DNA from: an uncultured Oscillospiraceae bacterium
GTDB taxonomy: Bacteria; Bacillota; Clostridia; Oscillospirales; Oscillospiraceae
Length of the DNA stretch: 33,976 nt
Assembly: GCA_934615645.1 (NCBI GenBank)
Contig: CAKTTR010000015.1
Location: 1 to 33,976, forward strand
Reading direction: 5' to 3'
Program-made: the position numbers and the translations under genes
Notes under the pieces: model-generated
What the model was told of the DNA's origin: nothing
Database searches by the model: none
Seen by the model: only the letters and a program-made list of their open reading frames with translations
Part shown: positions 14,209 to 23,300 of the stretch, in pieces
How positions within the stretch are numbered: position 1 is the first letter of the stretch
How the letters are laid out: every line of letters starts with the position of its first letter

Positions 14209-14862
14209 TCACACTTCCAGCCGGTAGCCGACCTTGTTCACGGCCCGCAGCTTTGCCTCCCAGCCGACCTTTTTCCGCAGCCGCTGGACATGTAGATCGA
14301 CGGTCTTACTGCCGTAGGGGAAGTCCTCCTTCCAGACCCGCTCATAGATCGTCTCCCGATAGAGGGCGACGCCGGGGTTCCGGGCAAAGAGGAGGAGTAG
14401 GTCATATTCCTTCTTCGTCAGTGCGATGGGCACGCCGTCCCGGGTGACCTGCATGGCCTGCTGGTCGATGTGCAGGCCGTCGATGTCCAGGGTGTCGCTG
14501 GTCTTATGGTAGCGCCGCAGGACGACATCCACCCGGGCCAGCAGCTCCAGGACCTCGAAGGGCTTGACGATATAATCCTCCGCCCCCATGCGCAGGCCCC
14601 GGACCCGGTCGTTGACGGCGTTTTTGGCTGTGAGAAAGATGACGGGCGTGCCGGTGGGGCGGATATATTCCAGGAGCGAAAAGCCGTCAACGCCGGGGAG
14701 CATGATATCCAGCAGCACGAGGTCAAACCGCTCCCGCTCCAAAACATCTGCAGCCGCCAGCCCATCGTAGACGCACTGGCAGTGATAGCCCGCCCGTCGC
14801 AGGCTCAAGCGGATCAGCTCGGCAATGGGCTTTTCATCCTCCACAATTAAAATGCGAATCAT
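14209..14862 (-). CDS. OmpR-family response regulator (VanR-like)
   Basis: A 217-residue regulator. Its receiver domain has E9-D/E pocket residues (VEDEKPIAEL), the phosphoacceptor D52 in LVLLDIMLPGVDG and the conserved lysine in FLTAKNAVNDR. A C-terminal winged-helix DNA-binding domain follows (LTKKEYDLLLLFARNPG...SKTVDLHVQRLRKKVG). ATG at 14862 has GGAGGTG upstream; an upstream in-frame TTG is not supported by a site. It probably binds 11 bp direct repeats such as those just upstream of its own gene and, in weaker form, upstream of vanY. Confidence 0.94.
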   Translation of the reverse strand: MIRILIVEDEKPIAELIRLSLRRAGYHCQCVYDGLAAADVLERERFDLVLLDIMLPGVDGFSLLEYIRPTGTPVIFLTAKNAVNDRVRGLRMGAEDYIVKPFEVLELLARVDVVLRRYHKTSDTLDIDGLHIDQQAMQVTRDGVPIALTKKEYDLLLLFARNPGVALYRETIYERVWKEDFPYGSKTVDLHVQRLRKKVGWEAKLRAVNKVGYRLEV

Positions 14863-15045
14863 CTGGCGCACCTCCTGGTCGCAGCATACCAACAAACAGC
14901 ATCAAAACGGCATCATAGAACGAAGTTTTTTCGAATGCCGGAGAGCAGATCGTTTCTCAGCGCCAGTTTACCATATTTGCCCGCCCAAGGCAATCCCGGG
15001 CATAGCGGGCGGGGCGGGCGCATAGGCTTGTCACGGGTGAAAGCA
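14863..15045. other. Divergent intergenic region between the two-component operon and spoIIIA
   Basis: Apart from the 11 bp repeats it holds CCATATTT at 14971-14978, which resembles a SigE -35 element expected for spoIIIAA, but no good -10 follows at the right distance. CATAGC and CATAGGCTT at 15001 and 15021 are weak alternatives. The spoIIIA start site is therefore not fixed here. Confidence 0.4.
14894..14915 (-). promoter_or_regulatory. Two contiguous 11 bp direct repeats, candidate autoregulatory site
   Basis: On the plus strand AAACAGCATCA and AAACGGCATCA follow each other without a gap, differing at one base. An 11 bp period places both on one helix face, as in sites for OmpR/PhoB-family regulators. 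They lie 32-53 bp before the regulator's own ATG (minus strand), close to the expected -35 region. Confidence 0.65.
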
Positions 15046-15930
15046 ATGCAATATTACGCAGAACGGGAACTGTATCATATCTGCCCGCCGCCCTTGGCGG
15101 ACCGCTTGCAGGCGCTGCCTGCGGCGGAGCGGGGACGGCTTGAAGAGGTCCGCCTGCGCCTTGGCTACCCGGCGACGATGCTGTCGCAGGGCCGGGAGAC
15201 GGCGCTGACCGGGGCGGGCGGGCCGCTGCTGGTGACGGGCCAGCTGCTGCGGCAGCTGCTGGACCGGGTGACAGATTACTCGGCCTACGCGGCGGCGGAT
15301 TACCTGCGGGCGGGGTTTATCACCGCCGCCGGGGGGCACCGGGTCGGCTTCTGCGGCCAGGCCATTCTAGAGGCAGGGCGGATGCGGACGCTGCAGGCGT
15401 TTTCCTCAGCGTCCATCCGCGTGGCCCGGCGGGTGCCGGATTACGCGGCGCAGCTGGCGCCCTGGCTGCACAGCGCGCCGGATTCGACCCTCATTGCCGG
15501 ACCGCCCGGGGCGGGGAAGACAAGCTTGCTTCGGGAGCTGACCCGCCTGGTCTCAGACGAACTGGGGCAGCGGGTCAGCCTGGTGGACGAGCGGTTTGAG
15601 ATCGCCGCCTGCCAAGAGGGGCGGGCGCTGTTTCCCGTCGGGCGGCAGACGGATATCCTCTCCGGCTGCCCCAAGGCGCAGGCCATGGGCTTGCTGCTGC
15701 GGACGATGTCGCCCCAGTGGATGATCGTCGACGAGATCACGGACCCGGCGGATATCGCTGTGATGCGCCAGGCCGGGTACTGCGGCGTCCGGCTGGCGGC
15801 AACGGTCCATGCCGCCGGGCGGCGGGATCTGGAGACGCGGCCCCTGTACCGGTCGCTCCTCCAGGCCGGGATTTTTCGGACGTTGCTGACCATCGGGCCG
15901 GACCGGCGCGTCAGCATGGCGCCGCTGTGA
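15046..15930 (+). CDS. spoIIIAA: Stage III sporulation protein AA, ATPase
   Basis: A 294-residue secretion-ATPase-like protein. The N-terminal part has EEVRLRLGYPA and an AAGGHRVGFCG motif typical of the family; Walker A is GPPGAGKTSLLREL (about residues 152-165), followed by SLVDERFEIA and Walker B WMIVDEITDP. It is the cytoplasmic motor of the SpoIIIA-SpoIIQ channel in the mother cell. ATG at 15046 has GGGTGAAAG upstream; longer in-frame extensions are GC-rich and lack a site. It starts the complete eight-gene operon AA-AH and overlaps spoIIIAB by 4 nt. Confidence 0.94.
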   Translation: MQYYAERELYHICPPPLADRLQALPAAERGRLEEVRLRLGYPATMLSQGRETALTGAGGPLLVTGQLLRQLLDRVTDYSAYAAADYLRAGFITAAGGHRVGFCGQAILEAGRMRTLQAFSSASIRVARRVPDYAAQLAPWLHSAPDSTLIAGPPGAGKTSLLRELTRLVSDELGQRVSLVDERFEIAACQEGRALFPVGRQTDILSGCPKAQAMGLLLRTMSPQWMIVDEITDPADIAVMRQAGYCGVRLAATVHAAGRRDLETRPLYRSLLQAGIFRTLLTIGPDRRVSMAPL

Positions 15931-16433
15931 CGGCCCGGCTTTTGGGCGCTGCCTGCGTGCTGGTGGGCGCGGCGGGGGCAGGCTTTTTGCGCGCGGCGCA
16001 TTGGGCGGGGGAGGCGGCGCTGCTGGCATCCTTCTGCCAGGCGCTGGCGCGGATGGCAGGGGAGATCCGCTGCAATCAGACGCGCCTGCCGCCTCTGTGC
16101 CGCCAGCTGGCGCGGGAGCTGACCGGCCCGACCCGGGTGATTTTTTCAGAAGTCGCCCAGGGGCTGGAAGCGGGGGCGCGACCGGCGGAGGAGCTGTGGG
16201 ACGCGGCGCTCCTGCACCACGGCTGCCCGGCGGCGGCGCGGCAGATCTGGCATGATCTTGCCCTGACCTTCGGCCGCTACGATCCGGCGCGCCAGGCGGA
16301 CGCCATTGACGCGGCGCTGGCCCAGATGCAGCTGCTTGCCCGGCAGGCGGTGGCCGCCCGGGCGGAACGGGGGAGGCAGTGCCGCGTGTTTGGCATCTGC
16401 GGCGGCGCGGCGCTGGCAATTTTACTGCTGTAG
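15927..16433 (+). CDS. spoIIIAB: Stage III sporulation protein AB
   Basis: A 168-residue protein with membrane segments at both ends and a central helical region (FCQALARMAGEIRCNQTRLPPLC; EVAQGLEAGARPAEELWDAAL), resembling GspF-like inner-membrane platform proteins. The start is a GTG at 15927 inside the spoIIIAA stop (GTGA overlap); an ATG-started longer frame would lie inside spoIIIAA. Length matches the family (about 170). It probably anchors the SpoIIIAA ATPase at the membrane. Confidence 0.88.
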   Translation: MTARLLGAACVLVGAAGAGFLRAAHWAGEAALLASFCQALARMAGEIRCNQTRLPPLCRQLARELTGPTRVIFSEVAQGLEAGARPAEELWDAALLHHGCPAAARQIWHDLALTFGRYDPARQADAIDAALAQMQLLARQAVAARAERGRQCRVFGICGGAALAILLL

Positions 16434-16476
16434 GCGGAAGCAATGCGGAAACCATGCAAAGGAGAAGGCGCGGGGG

Positions 16477-16671
16477 ATGGAAATTGACCTTGTTTTTAAA
16501 ATCGCTGCCGTGGGGATCATCGTCTCGATCCTCAATCAGGTGCTGGTGCGCTCCGGGCGGGAGGAGCAGGCGACGCTTACGACCCTGGCGGGGCTTGTCG
16601 TCGTGCTGGTCATCCTTGTGGAGCGGATCGCGGCGCTGTTTGACCTGGTCCAGCGCCTGTTTGGCTTCTGA
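16477..16671 (+). CDS. spoIIIAC: Stage III sporulation protein AC
   Basis: A 64-residue hydrophobic protein with two predicted membrane helices (VFKIAAVGIIVSILNQVLV; ATLTTLAGLVVVLVILVERIA) joined by the conserved basic SGREEQA turn. Length and pattern match SpoIIIAC. ATG at 16477 follows GGAGAAGG. The stop overlaps the spoIIIAD ATG by one base (TGATG). Confidence 0.9.
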   Translation: MEIDLVFKIAAVGIIVSILNQVLVRSGREEQATLTTLAGLVVVLVILVERIAALFDLVQRLFGF

Positions 16672-17066
16672 TGACCGGCTATTTTGTCAAGGCCGCCGCC
16701 CTGGCGCTGGCCGTCGCGGTCCTGGCAGGACTTCTCAAGAGGCGGCAGGCGAGCCTGGCGGCGGCGCTGACGCTGGGTGGCTGCGCGGCGCTTGTCTATT
16801 TTGCGGCGCTGCTGCTGCAGCCGGTGCGGAATTTTTGCAGCGAGCTTGCCCAGACGGCGGGGGTCTCGGAAGCGTATCTGCGCCCGGTGCTCAAGTGTAC
16901 CGGCATTGCGCTTTTGACCGAGCTGTGCGCCGCCCTCTGCCGGGACGCCGGGCAGTCGGCCCTGGCCAATGCCATAGAGCTCTGCGGCAGCGCGCTGGTC
17001 ATCGTGCTGTCCCTGCCGCTTTTGACGGCGCTGCTGGCGCTGCTGCGTTCCTGGATGGGGGGCTGA
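16671..17066 (+). CDS. spoIIIAD: Stage III sporulation protein AD
   Basis: A 131-residue integral membrane protein with four hydrophobic segments and the conserved KCTGIALLTELCAALCRDAGQSALANAIEL-type region, here split as KCTGIALLTELC and RDAGQSALA. It is related to SpoIIIAC and thought to form part of the channel base. The ATG overlaps the spoIIIAC stop, so translation is coupled. Two bases separate its stop from the spoIIIAE ATG. Confidence 0.9.
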   Translation: MTGYFVKAAALALAVAVLAGLLKRRQASLAAALTLGGCAALVYFAALLLQPVRNFCSELAQTAGVSEAYLRPVLKCTGIALLTELCAALCRDAGQSALANAIELCGSALVIVLSLPLLTALLALLRSWMGG

Positions 17067-17068
17067 GG

Positions 17069-18142
17069 ATGCGCAGATGGTTGTTTGCGCTGCTGTGCTG
17101 CCTGGCGCTGGCGGGCAGCGCCTTGGCGGCGGAGCCGGATTGGTTCGAAGAATCGGACCTGACCGGCAGCTTGGACGCCCAGGCTCAGGCACTGCTGGAC
17201 GGCGTCGCGCTGGATGCGGCGGATTTTTCCGGCGGCCTGCGCCAGCTTGCGGCAAATAGCCTCCCCCAGGGGCGGACGTTCCTGCGGGACGCGCTGCGCA
17301 CCGGCGGGCAGATCCTCGCCATCGTCCTGCTCTGCGCGCTGCTGTGCGATCTGGAGGAGGGCCGGGCGGGGCGCGCCATCGGCCTGGCCGGGACGCTGGC
17401 GATGGGCGTTCTGGGGGCGCAGATGCTCCAGTCGATGGGCACGGCTAGCTCCGGGGCCCTGGCCCAGCTGCAGAGCTATACCGACGTCCTTCTTCCGGCT
17501 CTCTCTATGGCGACGGCCTCCTGCGGCGGTTTTACCGCCGCGGCGACGCTGCAGGCGGGGACGGTGGCGTTTTTGGCACTGCTCTGCCGCCTGATCCTGC
17601 ATCTTTTGCAGCCGCTGGCCCTGGTCTACCTGGCCCTGGCCTGCGCGGAGGCGGCGATGGGGGATGAGACCCTGGCAAAGCTGCGGGGCCTGGTCGGCTG
17701 GGTCATTGGTGCCAGCTTGAAGGCTGTGCTCTTTGCCTTCACGGCGTACCTGGCCATCTCCGGGGCAATTTCAGGCAGCGCCGACGCGACGACGGTCAAG
17801 GCGGCGAAGCTGACGCTCTCGGGCGTCGTCCCCGTCGTCGGCAGTATGCTCTCGGACGCGTCGGAGACGCTGGTCGTCAGCGCCGGGGTGCTGCGCAATT
17901 CCATCGGCGTGTTCGGGATGCTGGCGGTCCTGGCACTGTGCGCCGCGCCGTTTTTGCAGACGGGGCTGACGTATCTTGTCCTGAAGCTGACGGCGGCGGT
18001 CGCGGGCGTCTTTGACGCCGGGCACCTGACCAAGCTGGCAGACGCAATTGCCGGTGCGGCGGGGTACCTCACCGCGATGACGGGCAGCTGCGCGCTGATG
18101 CTGCTCATCAGCCTCGTCAGCTATATCAAGGTGGTGGTGTGA
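17069..18142 (+). CDS. spoIIIAE: Stage III sporulation protein AE
   Basis: A 357-residue polytopic membrane protein with a cleavable-type signal (LFALLCCLALAGSALAAEP), then several long hydrophobic segments. Conserved stretches include YTDVLLPALSMATASCGG, KAAKLTLSGVVPVVGSMLSDASETLVVSAG and GHLTKLADAIAG. The VVPVVGSMLSDA segment is a hallmark of SpoIIIAE, the largest channel membrane component. ATG at 17069 is chosen; much longer frames starting upstream are read-through into spoIIIAC/AD. The stop overlaps spoIIIAF (TGATG). Confidence 0.93.
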   Translation: MRRWLFALLCCLALAGSALAAEPDWFEESDLTGSLDAQAQALLDGVALDAADFSGGLRQLAANSLPQGRTFLRDALRTGGQILAIVLLCALLCDLEEGRAGRAIGLAGTLAMGVLGAQMLQSMGTASSGALAQLQSYTDVLLPALSMATASCGGFTAAATLQAGTVAFLALLCRLILHLLQPLALVYLALACAEAAMGDETLAKLRGLVGWVIGASLKAVLFAFTAYLAISGAISGSADATTVKAAKLTLSGVVPVVGSMLSDASETLVVSAGVLRNSIGVFGMLAVLALCAAPFLQTGLTYLVLKLTAAVAGVFDAGHLTKLADAIAGAAGYLTAMTGSCALMLLISLVSYIKVVV

Positions 18143-18618
18143 TGCAGGCGCTGGGGAATTATTTGCTGCGCATCGTCGCCGCGGCGCTGCTGCTGGGCGC
18201 GGCGGGGCAGCTGGTCCGGGGCAAGCGGGGCAAGCAGATGCTGCGCCTGTGCGGTGGGCTGTGCATGGCACTGGTCGTCCTGGCGCCGCTGCCCGGCCTT
18301 GCATCGCTGGCAGGGTCAAATTCGCTTTCGGACGCGCTGCTGGCGTCCGAGCCTGCGGCGGAAAATCTCGCCCAGGTGCGTGAGGAGCTGGGCAAGCTCA
18401 TATCCCAGCAGACGGAAGCATATATATTGGACAAAGCCCGCAGCCTGGGCGCGTCCGTCACGGTGGAGGTCTCACTGGAAGCGCTGGGGGACTATTACCT
18501 GCGCCCCAGCGCCGTGACGATCCGCGGCGCGGTGACGCCAGCGCAGCAGCAGGCGCTGGCCCAGTGGCTGCAGGAAAATCTGGCGCTGACAGGGGGGCAG
18601 GTCACATGGGAGGAATAA
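18142..18618 (+). CDS. spoIIIAF: Stage III sporulation protein AF
   Basis: A 158-residue protein with two N-terminal membrane helices (YLLRIVAAALLLGAAGQLV; LRLCGGLCMALVVLAPL) and a soluble C-terminal domain of ring-building-motif type. The start is either the GTG at 18139 or the ATG at 18142; the ATG, overlapping the spoIIIAE stop, is preferred. The soluble domain is thought to form a ring in the intermembrane space or mother cell. The gene overlaps spoIIIAG by 13 nt. Confidence 0.88.
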   Translation: MQALGNYLLRIVAAALLLGAAGQLVRGKRGKQMLRLCGGLCMALVVLAPLPGLASLAGSNSLSDALLASEPAAENLAQVREELGKLISQQTEAYILDKARSLGASVTVEVSLEALGDYYLRPSAVTIRGAVTPAQQQALAQWLQENLALTGGQVTWEE

Positions 18619-19148
18619 AGGAAAAAAGCGCGTCCCTGCTGTTAAAGCTCGGCAAATACAAATACGCGCTGCTGGTCCTGCTGCTGGGGGTCGTGCTGCT
18701 GCTCCTGCCCAGCGGCAAGGCGGCAAAGGCCGAGCAGCCCGCCGCGCAAGCGGATGCCAGCCAGGAGACGGCGCAGGACGCCGCTGCGCTGCAGGCCCAG
18801 CTGGGCAAGCTGCTCTCAAGGATCCAGGGGGCAGGGGAGGTGGAGGTCATCCTGACGCTGCGGACCGGCACCCAGTATGTCTACCAGACGAACGTGACCC
18901 AGGAGGAGCGCGGCGGGGCGGACGACCCCCAGAGCAGCGTCACCCGCGAGACCGTCCTGGCGGCCAGCGGCAGCGGGCAGCAGCAGGCCGTCGTGACCCA
19001 GACGATCTATCCGACGTACCGGGGCGCGGTCGTTATCAGTCAGGGGGCGGATCAGCCCCAGGTCAAGCTGGATCTTGTCTGCGCCGTCTCCAGTCTGACG
19101 GGGCTGAGCGCGGATAAGATCACCGTCGTCAAAATGAAGGAGCAATAG
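18606..19148 (+). CDS. spoIIIAG: Stage III sporulation protein AG
   Basis: A 180-residue protein with one membrane helix (YALLVLLLGVVLLLLPSG), a low-complexity Ala/Gln linker and a ring-forming domain. GAGEVEVILTLRTGTQYVYQ and GAVVISQGADQPQVKLDL are the expected conserved stretches. Homologues form the 30-fold ring of the feeding-tube channel. ATG at 18606 overlaps the spoIIIAF end by 13 nt. It lies 11 bp before spoIIIAH. Confidence 0.92.
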   Translation: MGGIKEKSASLLLKLGKYKYALLVLLLGVVLLLLPSGKAAKAEQPAAQADASQETAQDAAALQAQLGKLLSRIQGAGEVEVILTLRTGTQYVYQTNVTQEERGGADDPQSSVTRETVLAASGSGQQQAVVTQTIYPTYRGAVVISQGADQPQVKLDLVCAVSSLTGLSADKITVVKMKEQ

Positions 19149-19159
19149 GAGGAGATTTT

Positions 19160-19735
19160 ATGAAAGCTTGGAAGAAGAACGCGGTCATTGCAACGGTGCT
19201 GGTCCTGGTCTGCGCGGGGATCTACCTGAACTGGGCCTACGCCGGGCACGACGAGACCCAGGACCTGACGGAGACGCTGAACGCCGACCAGGTCCTGGGC
19301 GACGCCACCATGGTCATCGCCCCGTCGGACGACGCCCTGCAGACAGCGGCCGCCGAGGGCCTGGACGAGACGACCGGCGCGGCGGATTATTTCGCCGCCA
19401 TGCGCCTGAGCCGCCAGGAGGCCAGAGACAGCGCCGTGACGACCCTGCAGGAGACCATCGCCTACGCCGGGGACGACGCCGCGGCGACCTCCGCCAGCTC
19501 GGACGCGCTGGATGACCTGATGGCCGTCAGCCTCCAAGAGGCGCAGATCGAGAGTTTAATTATTGCCAAGGGCTACGCCGACTGCGTCGCCTATATGACC
19601 GACGATGGGATCAACGTCGCCGTCGCCGCCCCGGCGGAAGGGCTGCAGGATGCGGATGTCGCCCTGCTTGCCGATGTCGTCACCGGGCAGTCGGACTATC
19701 AGCTGGCGGATATCCATATCATCGAGGTAAAGTAA
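19160..19735 (+). CDS. spoIIIAH: Stage III sporulation protein AH
   Basis: A 191-residue protein with one N-terminal membrane helix (AVIATVLVLVCAGIYLNWAY), an acidic linker and a YscJ/FliF-like C-terminal domain: FAAMRLSRQEARDSAVTTLQE and a closing LADVVTGQSDYQLADIHIIEV. In Bacillus this domain binds SpoIIQ across the intermembrane space. ATG at 19160 follows AGGAGGAG. It ends the operon, followed by a strong hairpin. Confidence 0.92.
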   Translation: MKAWKKNAVIATVLVLVCAGIYLNWAYAGHDETQDLTETLNADQVLGDATMVIAPSDDALQTAAAEGLDETTGAADYFAAMRLSRQEARDSAVTTLQETIAYAGDDAAATSASSDALDDLMAVSLQEAQIESLIIAKGYADCVAYMTDDGINVAVAAPAEGLQDADVALLADVVTGQSDYQLADIHIIEVK

Positions 19736-19759
19736 CGCAGCCGGGGGGAACAGGCCCGC

Positions 19760-19804
19760 GCCGCGGCAGCTTGGGGGAAGGCCCCGGCTGCCGCGGCATA
19801 TTTT
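19760..19804 (+). terminator. Terminator of the spoIIIA operon
   Basis: An 11 bp perfect stem (GCCGCGGCAGC at 19760-19770 with GCTGCCGCGGC at 19787-19797) is followed by ATATTTTG. The T-run is short but the stem is very stable. Confidence 0.75.
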
Positions 19805-19826
19805 GTGGTTGGGCGCGAGAAAAAGG

Positions 19827-19855
19827 TTGACAAGGTCCTGTAAATGTGATATATA
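19827..19855 (+). promoter_or_regulatory. Strong SigA-type promoter of the cobalamin riboswitch transcript
   Basis: A perfect TTGACA at 19827-19832 is separated by 17 bp from TATATA at 19850-19855. It drives the riboswitch and the giant surface-protein gene at 20309. Confidence 0.85.
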
Positions 19856-19884
19856 GTAAATAAGAATATTATACATTGTATCAT

Positions 19885-20110
19885 CCTCCGTGCGCTGCTG
19901 CGCTGCGTGGCGCGCGGATAGAAGAAACCCGGTGAGAATCCGGGGCTTACCCCGTAGCTGTATTTGCAGTTGCGCGGCTTCGCGCCGAAAGGCGGCCATT
20001 GTGGGCGGGAGCCCATGAGAAGGCAGGAAGCCGCGCGGGGCGTTTTGGCAGATCCTCTGCCGCGCCCGGCTGCATAAGCCAGAAGACTTGGTGATGCGTG
20101 GGCGTCTGAG
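19885..20110 (+). ncRNA. Cobalamin riboswitch
   Basis: The core signatures of the B12 aptamer are present in order: CCCGG at 19928-19932 and CCGGG at 19940-19944 around TGAGAAT, then GGGCTTACCCCGTAGCTGTA (19942-19961), a variable arm with GAGAAGGCAGGAAGCC near 20016-20031, and the B12-box-like AGCCAGAAGACTTGG at 20077-20091. An intrinsic terminator follows at once, so this should switch off transcription of the downstream gene when adenosyl- or another cobalamin is plentiful. The exact ends of P1 are approximate. Confidence 0.92.
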
Positions 20111-20135
20111 AACGCAAATTGGGCACGGAAACAAC

Positions 20136-20171
20136 GGCCGTGGCAGAACTCGATTCTGCCACGGCCTTTTT
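20136..20171 (+). terminator. Riboswitch-controlled intrinsic terminator
   Basis: A 13 bp perfect stem (20136-20148 with 20154-20166), a 5 nt loop and TTTTT at 20167-20171. It is the expression platform of the cobalamin riboswitch and lies 137 nt before the giant gene. Confidence 0.9.
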
Positions 20172-20192
20172 GCACCATGTGTGAGGAATCGC

Positions 20193-20232
20193 GGCGCACT
20201 GGTGCGCCATGCTTTTCCCACCGGAAAAGCAT
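20193..20232 (+). repeat. Two adjacent hairpins in the leader of the giant gene
   Basis: GGCGCA/TGCGCC (20193-20208) is followed directly by a perfect 10 bp stem ATGCTTTTCC/GGAAAAGCAT (20209-20232, loop CACC). Neither has a T-run. They lie between the riboswitch terminator and the start codon and may stabilise the read-through mRNA 5' end or affect translation. Confidence 0.6.
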
Positions 20233-20308
20233 GACAGCGGGACTGTCAAAGCTGTGGAAATATCCGCTGCAGCGGTTATTTTAAAAATTTCAGAAAGGTA
20301 GAAGAAAA

Positions 20309-23300
20309 ATGAAAAAGAAACTAGCCTTGCTTTTGTGCCTGGTGCTTCTGGTCACTGCGCTGGCCCTTCCGGCGTCGGCGGATAATTCCGCGGCGTGGGA
20401 CGGCAGTGTGGATACCAGCTGGTACAGCGCAGAAGCAAAAACGTTTGAGATCTCGACGCCTGCCCAACTGGCGGGCCTGGCTGCGATCGTATCCGGTGAA
20501 GCCACCGGTATTTCGACCGACAGCTTCAAGGGCAAGACCGTCAAGCTGACGGCCGACCTGGACCTCGGCGGCGTCAAGGCAGCCGACGGGACTTGGAGCG
20601 GCCCGTGCTGGAAGCCCATCGGCAAAAACTACGGGAACGCCTTCTCCGGCACGTTCCTGGGCGGCGGGCATAAGATCAGCAACCTGTATTTTGAAAAGAG
20701 TCTGAGCAAGCTCACGCAGAACATCGGCCTGTTCGCCAATATCGGGACGGGCGGCTATGTTGAGGGCATCAACCTCGTCAGCGGCTATCTGCATAATGAG
20801 AATGCCAATACCTACCTAGCAGGCATCGCAGGCATCAACGCCGGTACGATCGTCAGCTGCCACAACGGCGCGGATGTATACGGCGAGAGCTACATCGCCG
20901 GTATCGCGGCCAACGCCTCCGGCGTGATCGTCAAGTGCTCCAACTCCGGCACGATCGGCTTTGCCGGGACGGCGAGCCGTGGCTCGACCTACGGCGGCAT
21001 CGCTGCCATGGCGAAGAACATCATCGCCAACTGCTATAATACCGGCACGATCAGCGTCGCTGCCCTCGAGGGCAAGGCGATCAATGCGGGCGGCATCGTC
21101 GGCATCATGCAGAAGAATTACACGGTACGCACCAGCGATATCCTCTTCAATTGCTACTCCAGCGGCAATATCGTGCGCAGCGCATCGGCGACCTCCTCCG
21201 GCCCGATCTACGGCGCGTACAAGAGCCTTACGCCGCGCAACAACTACTTCCTGAAGACGGACGCCATCAACAGCGGCTATTCCGACGGCGTTGGCTCCGC
21301 GGCGATGGACGCGGCCCAGCTGAAGGCGGCTGCCGGGACCCTTGGCGCGGCCTTCTGCGCCGATACGGCCAATGTCAACGGCGGCTACCCCCTGCTGAAC
21401 TGGGAAGCCACCGGGAAGATGGACCCGTCCGAGCTGGAGGGCATCTCCATCGTCTCGGCTGAGGCAAGCGATTCTGCCATCACGCTGACCCTGGACCGCC
21501 GCCTGCTCTACAGCACCCTGACGGCCAGCAATTTCACCGTTGAGGCGACACTGCAGCTGACCGGGGAAGCGGAACAGACGCTTGCCCTGAAGCCGGGCTG
21601 CTCCCTCTCCCTCAATGCGGACAACACGGCCACCGTTGTCCGGCTGGGCTTTGCCCAGATCCGCGGGACCTATGCCGAGCAGACGCTCCGGGCCAAGGTT
21701 TCTTACAAGGGCGGCACGCCCATCGAAGTTTCGACGGTCATCGCCATCAGCGATCAGTGGCCGGATTACCGGGCAGAGAGCTTCGCCGGCGGCGACGGCA
21801 CAGCGGCCGATCCCTACCAGATCGCGACGGCCGAGCAGCTGGCCCTGCTGGCAGAAAATGTCAACAACGGCGATACCTACAAGGGGAAATACTTCATCCA
21901 GACGGCCAATATCGACCTCGGCAAATCCGCGAAGTATGGCTATGCCCTTCAGTGGGTCCCCATCGGCGGCAGCACGACCTTCCGGGGCAACTTTAACGGC
22001 CAGAATTACAAGATCTCCAATATGACGGTCGCGTTCTCCCGTAATGGCATGGGCCTGTTCGGCGCCAGCGGCTACAGCATGGGCGGCACGAGTGACCCTG
22101 CGCGGTTTATCAATATCAAGCTGGAAAATGTTCTCGTCGATGGCGATGCGGACCCCAGTAACTCCTATAGCGACATCGGCGCGCTGGTCGGCAAGGCAAC
22201 GTTGACGGATATCGTGAACTGCCATGTGCTCTCCGGCAAGGTCACGGGCTTTAACTATGTCGGCGGCCTGGTTGGTACATTTAAGAGCTCCAACTCCGCC
22301 ACTACGCCGTGTTATATGATCGGCTGCTCCAGCGCGGCGGATGTCTCCGGTTATCAGGCTGGCGGCCTGGCCGGCGTCTTTTCCTACGGCGCGGGCTCGA
22401 CCTCGACAGAACCGTCGCCCTATGGCAACTGCGTCATGCTCGACTGCTACGCGACGGGCAATGTCACCCCGTCTTACCGTGAGCTTGTCAAAGAGCCGGT
22501 GAACGGCGGCCTGATCGGCGTGGCCGCGTTCTCGAATACGATCATGGTGCAGCGCTGCTACGCAACCGGGACCGTGGCGACGAAGGGCGATGCCAACGTA
22601 GGCGGCCTGATCGGCGATATCGGCGCCGGCAGCATTGCAAGGACCCCGGTGGACCTGAAGGTCCTCAATAATATGGTCCTGGTGCCCGCGATGAGCGGCC
22701 TGGGGACTGGCAACTATGGCCGTGTCGCCGGCTTGGGCACGACGACGGTCAGCGCTGTTACCAGCCTCTTCCGGGATAACTATGTCCTGTCCACCATGAC
22801 GCTGGACGGCGCTGCGTTTGACGGCGAGAGCGGCGACAATGCCAACGGCACCTCCAAGACTGCCGAAGAACTGGCCGACCGTGCCACCTGGGAAGCACAG
22901 GGCTTCGATATGAGCGAAGACGGCCTGTGGTCCTGGGATACGGCCCTCTCCCGCGCCGTCCTGAAGGGCAACACGGTGGGCTATGATGTCTACATCATGA
23001 CCCAGCCCCGCAGCACGAATGCTTACACCGATAAGGCTGCGGTCTTCTACACCACCGCCAAGGGCGGCGTCGGCACGCTGACCTACACCTGGCAGCGCAG
23101 CGCCGACGGCGAGACCTGGGAAGATATCAAGGGCGCAGAAAGCGAAACGAAGCTCTCCCTGCAGGCCAAGCTCCGCTGGGACGGCAACCAGATCCGCTGC
23201 AAGGTCACGGACGAAATCGGCACGACCGCCTATTCCGACGCGGCCCTGCTGACCGTCAAGAGCGGCGACTATGACGCCAAGGCAGCAGCAGAAGCCCTGT

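Noticed and set aside
11075..14862. A vancomycin-resistance operon
   Set aside because: Only VanR/S-like regulators and a VanY-like carboxypeptidase are present; there is no VanH, VanA/B-type ligase or VanX, so resistance is not supported.
16379..17068. Upstream extension of the spoIIIAE frame
   Set aside because: It would overlap spoIIIAC and spoIIIAD entirely; the ATG at 17069 with its signal peptide is the natural start.
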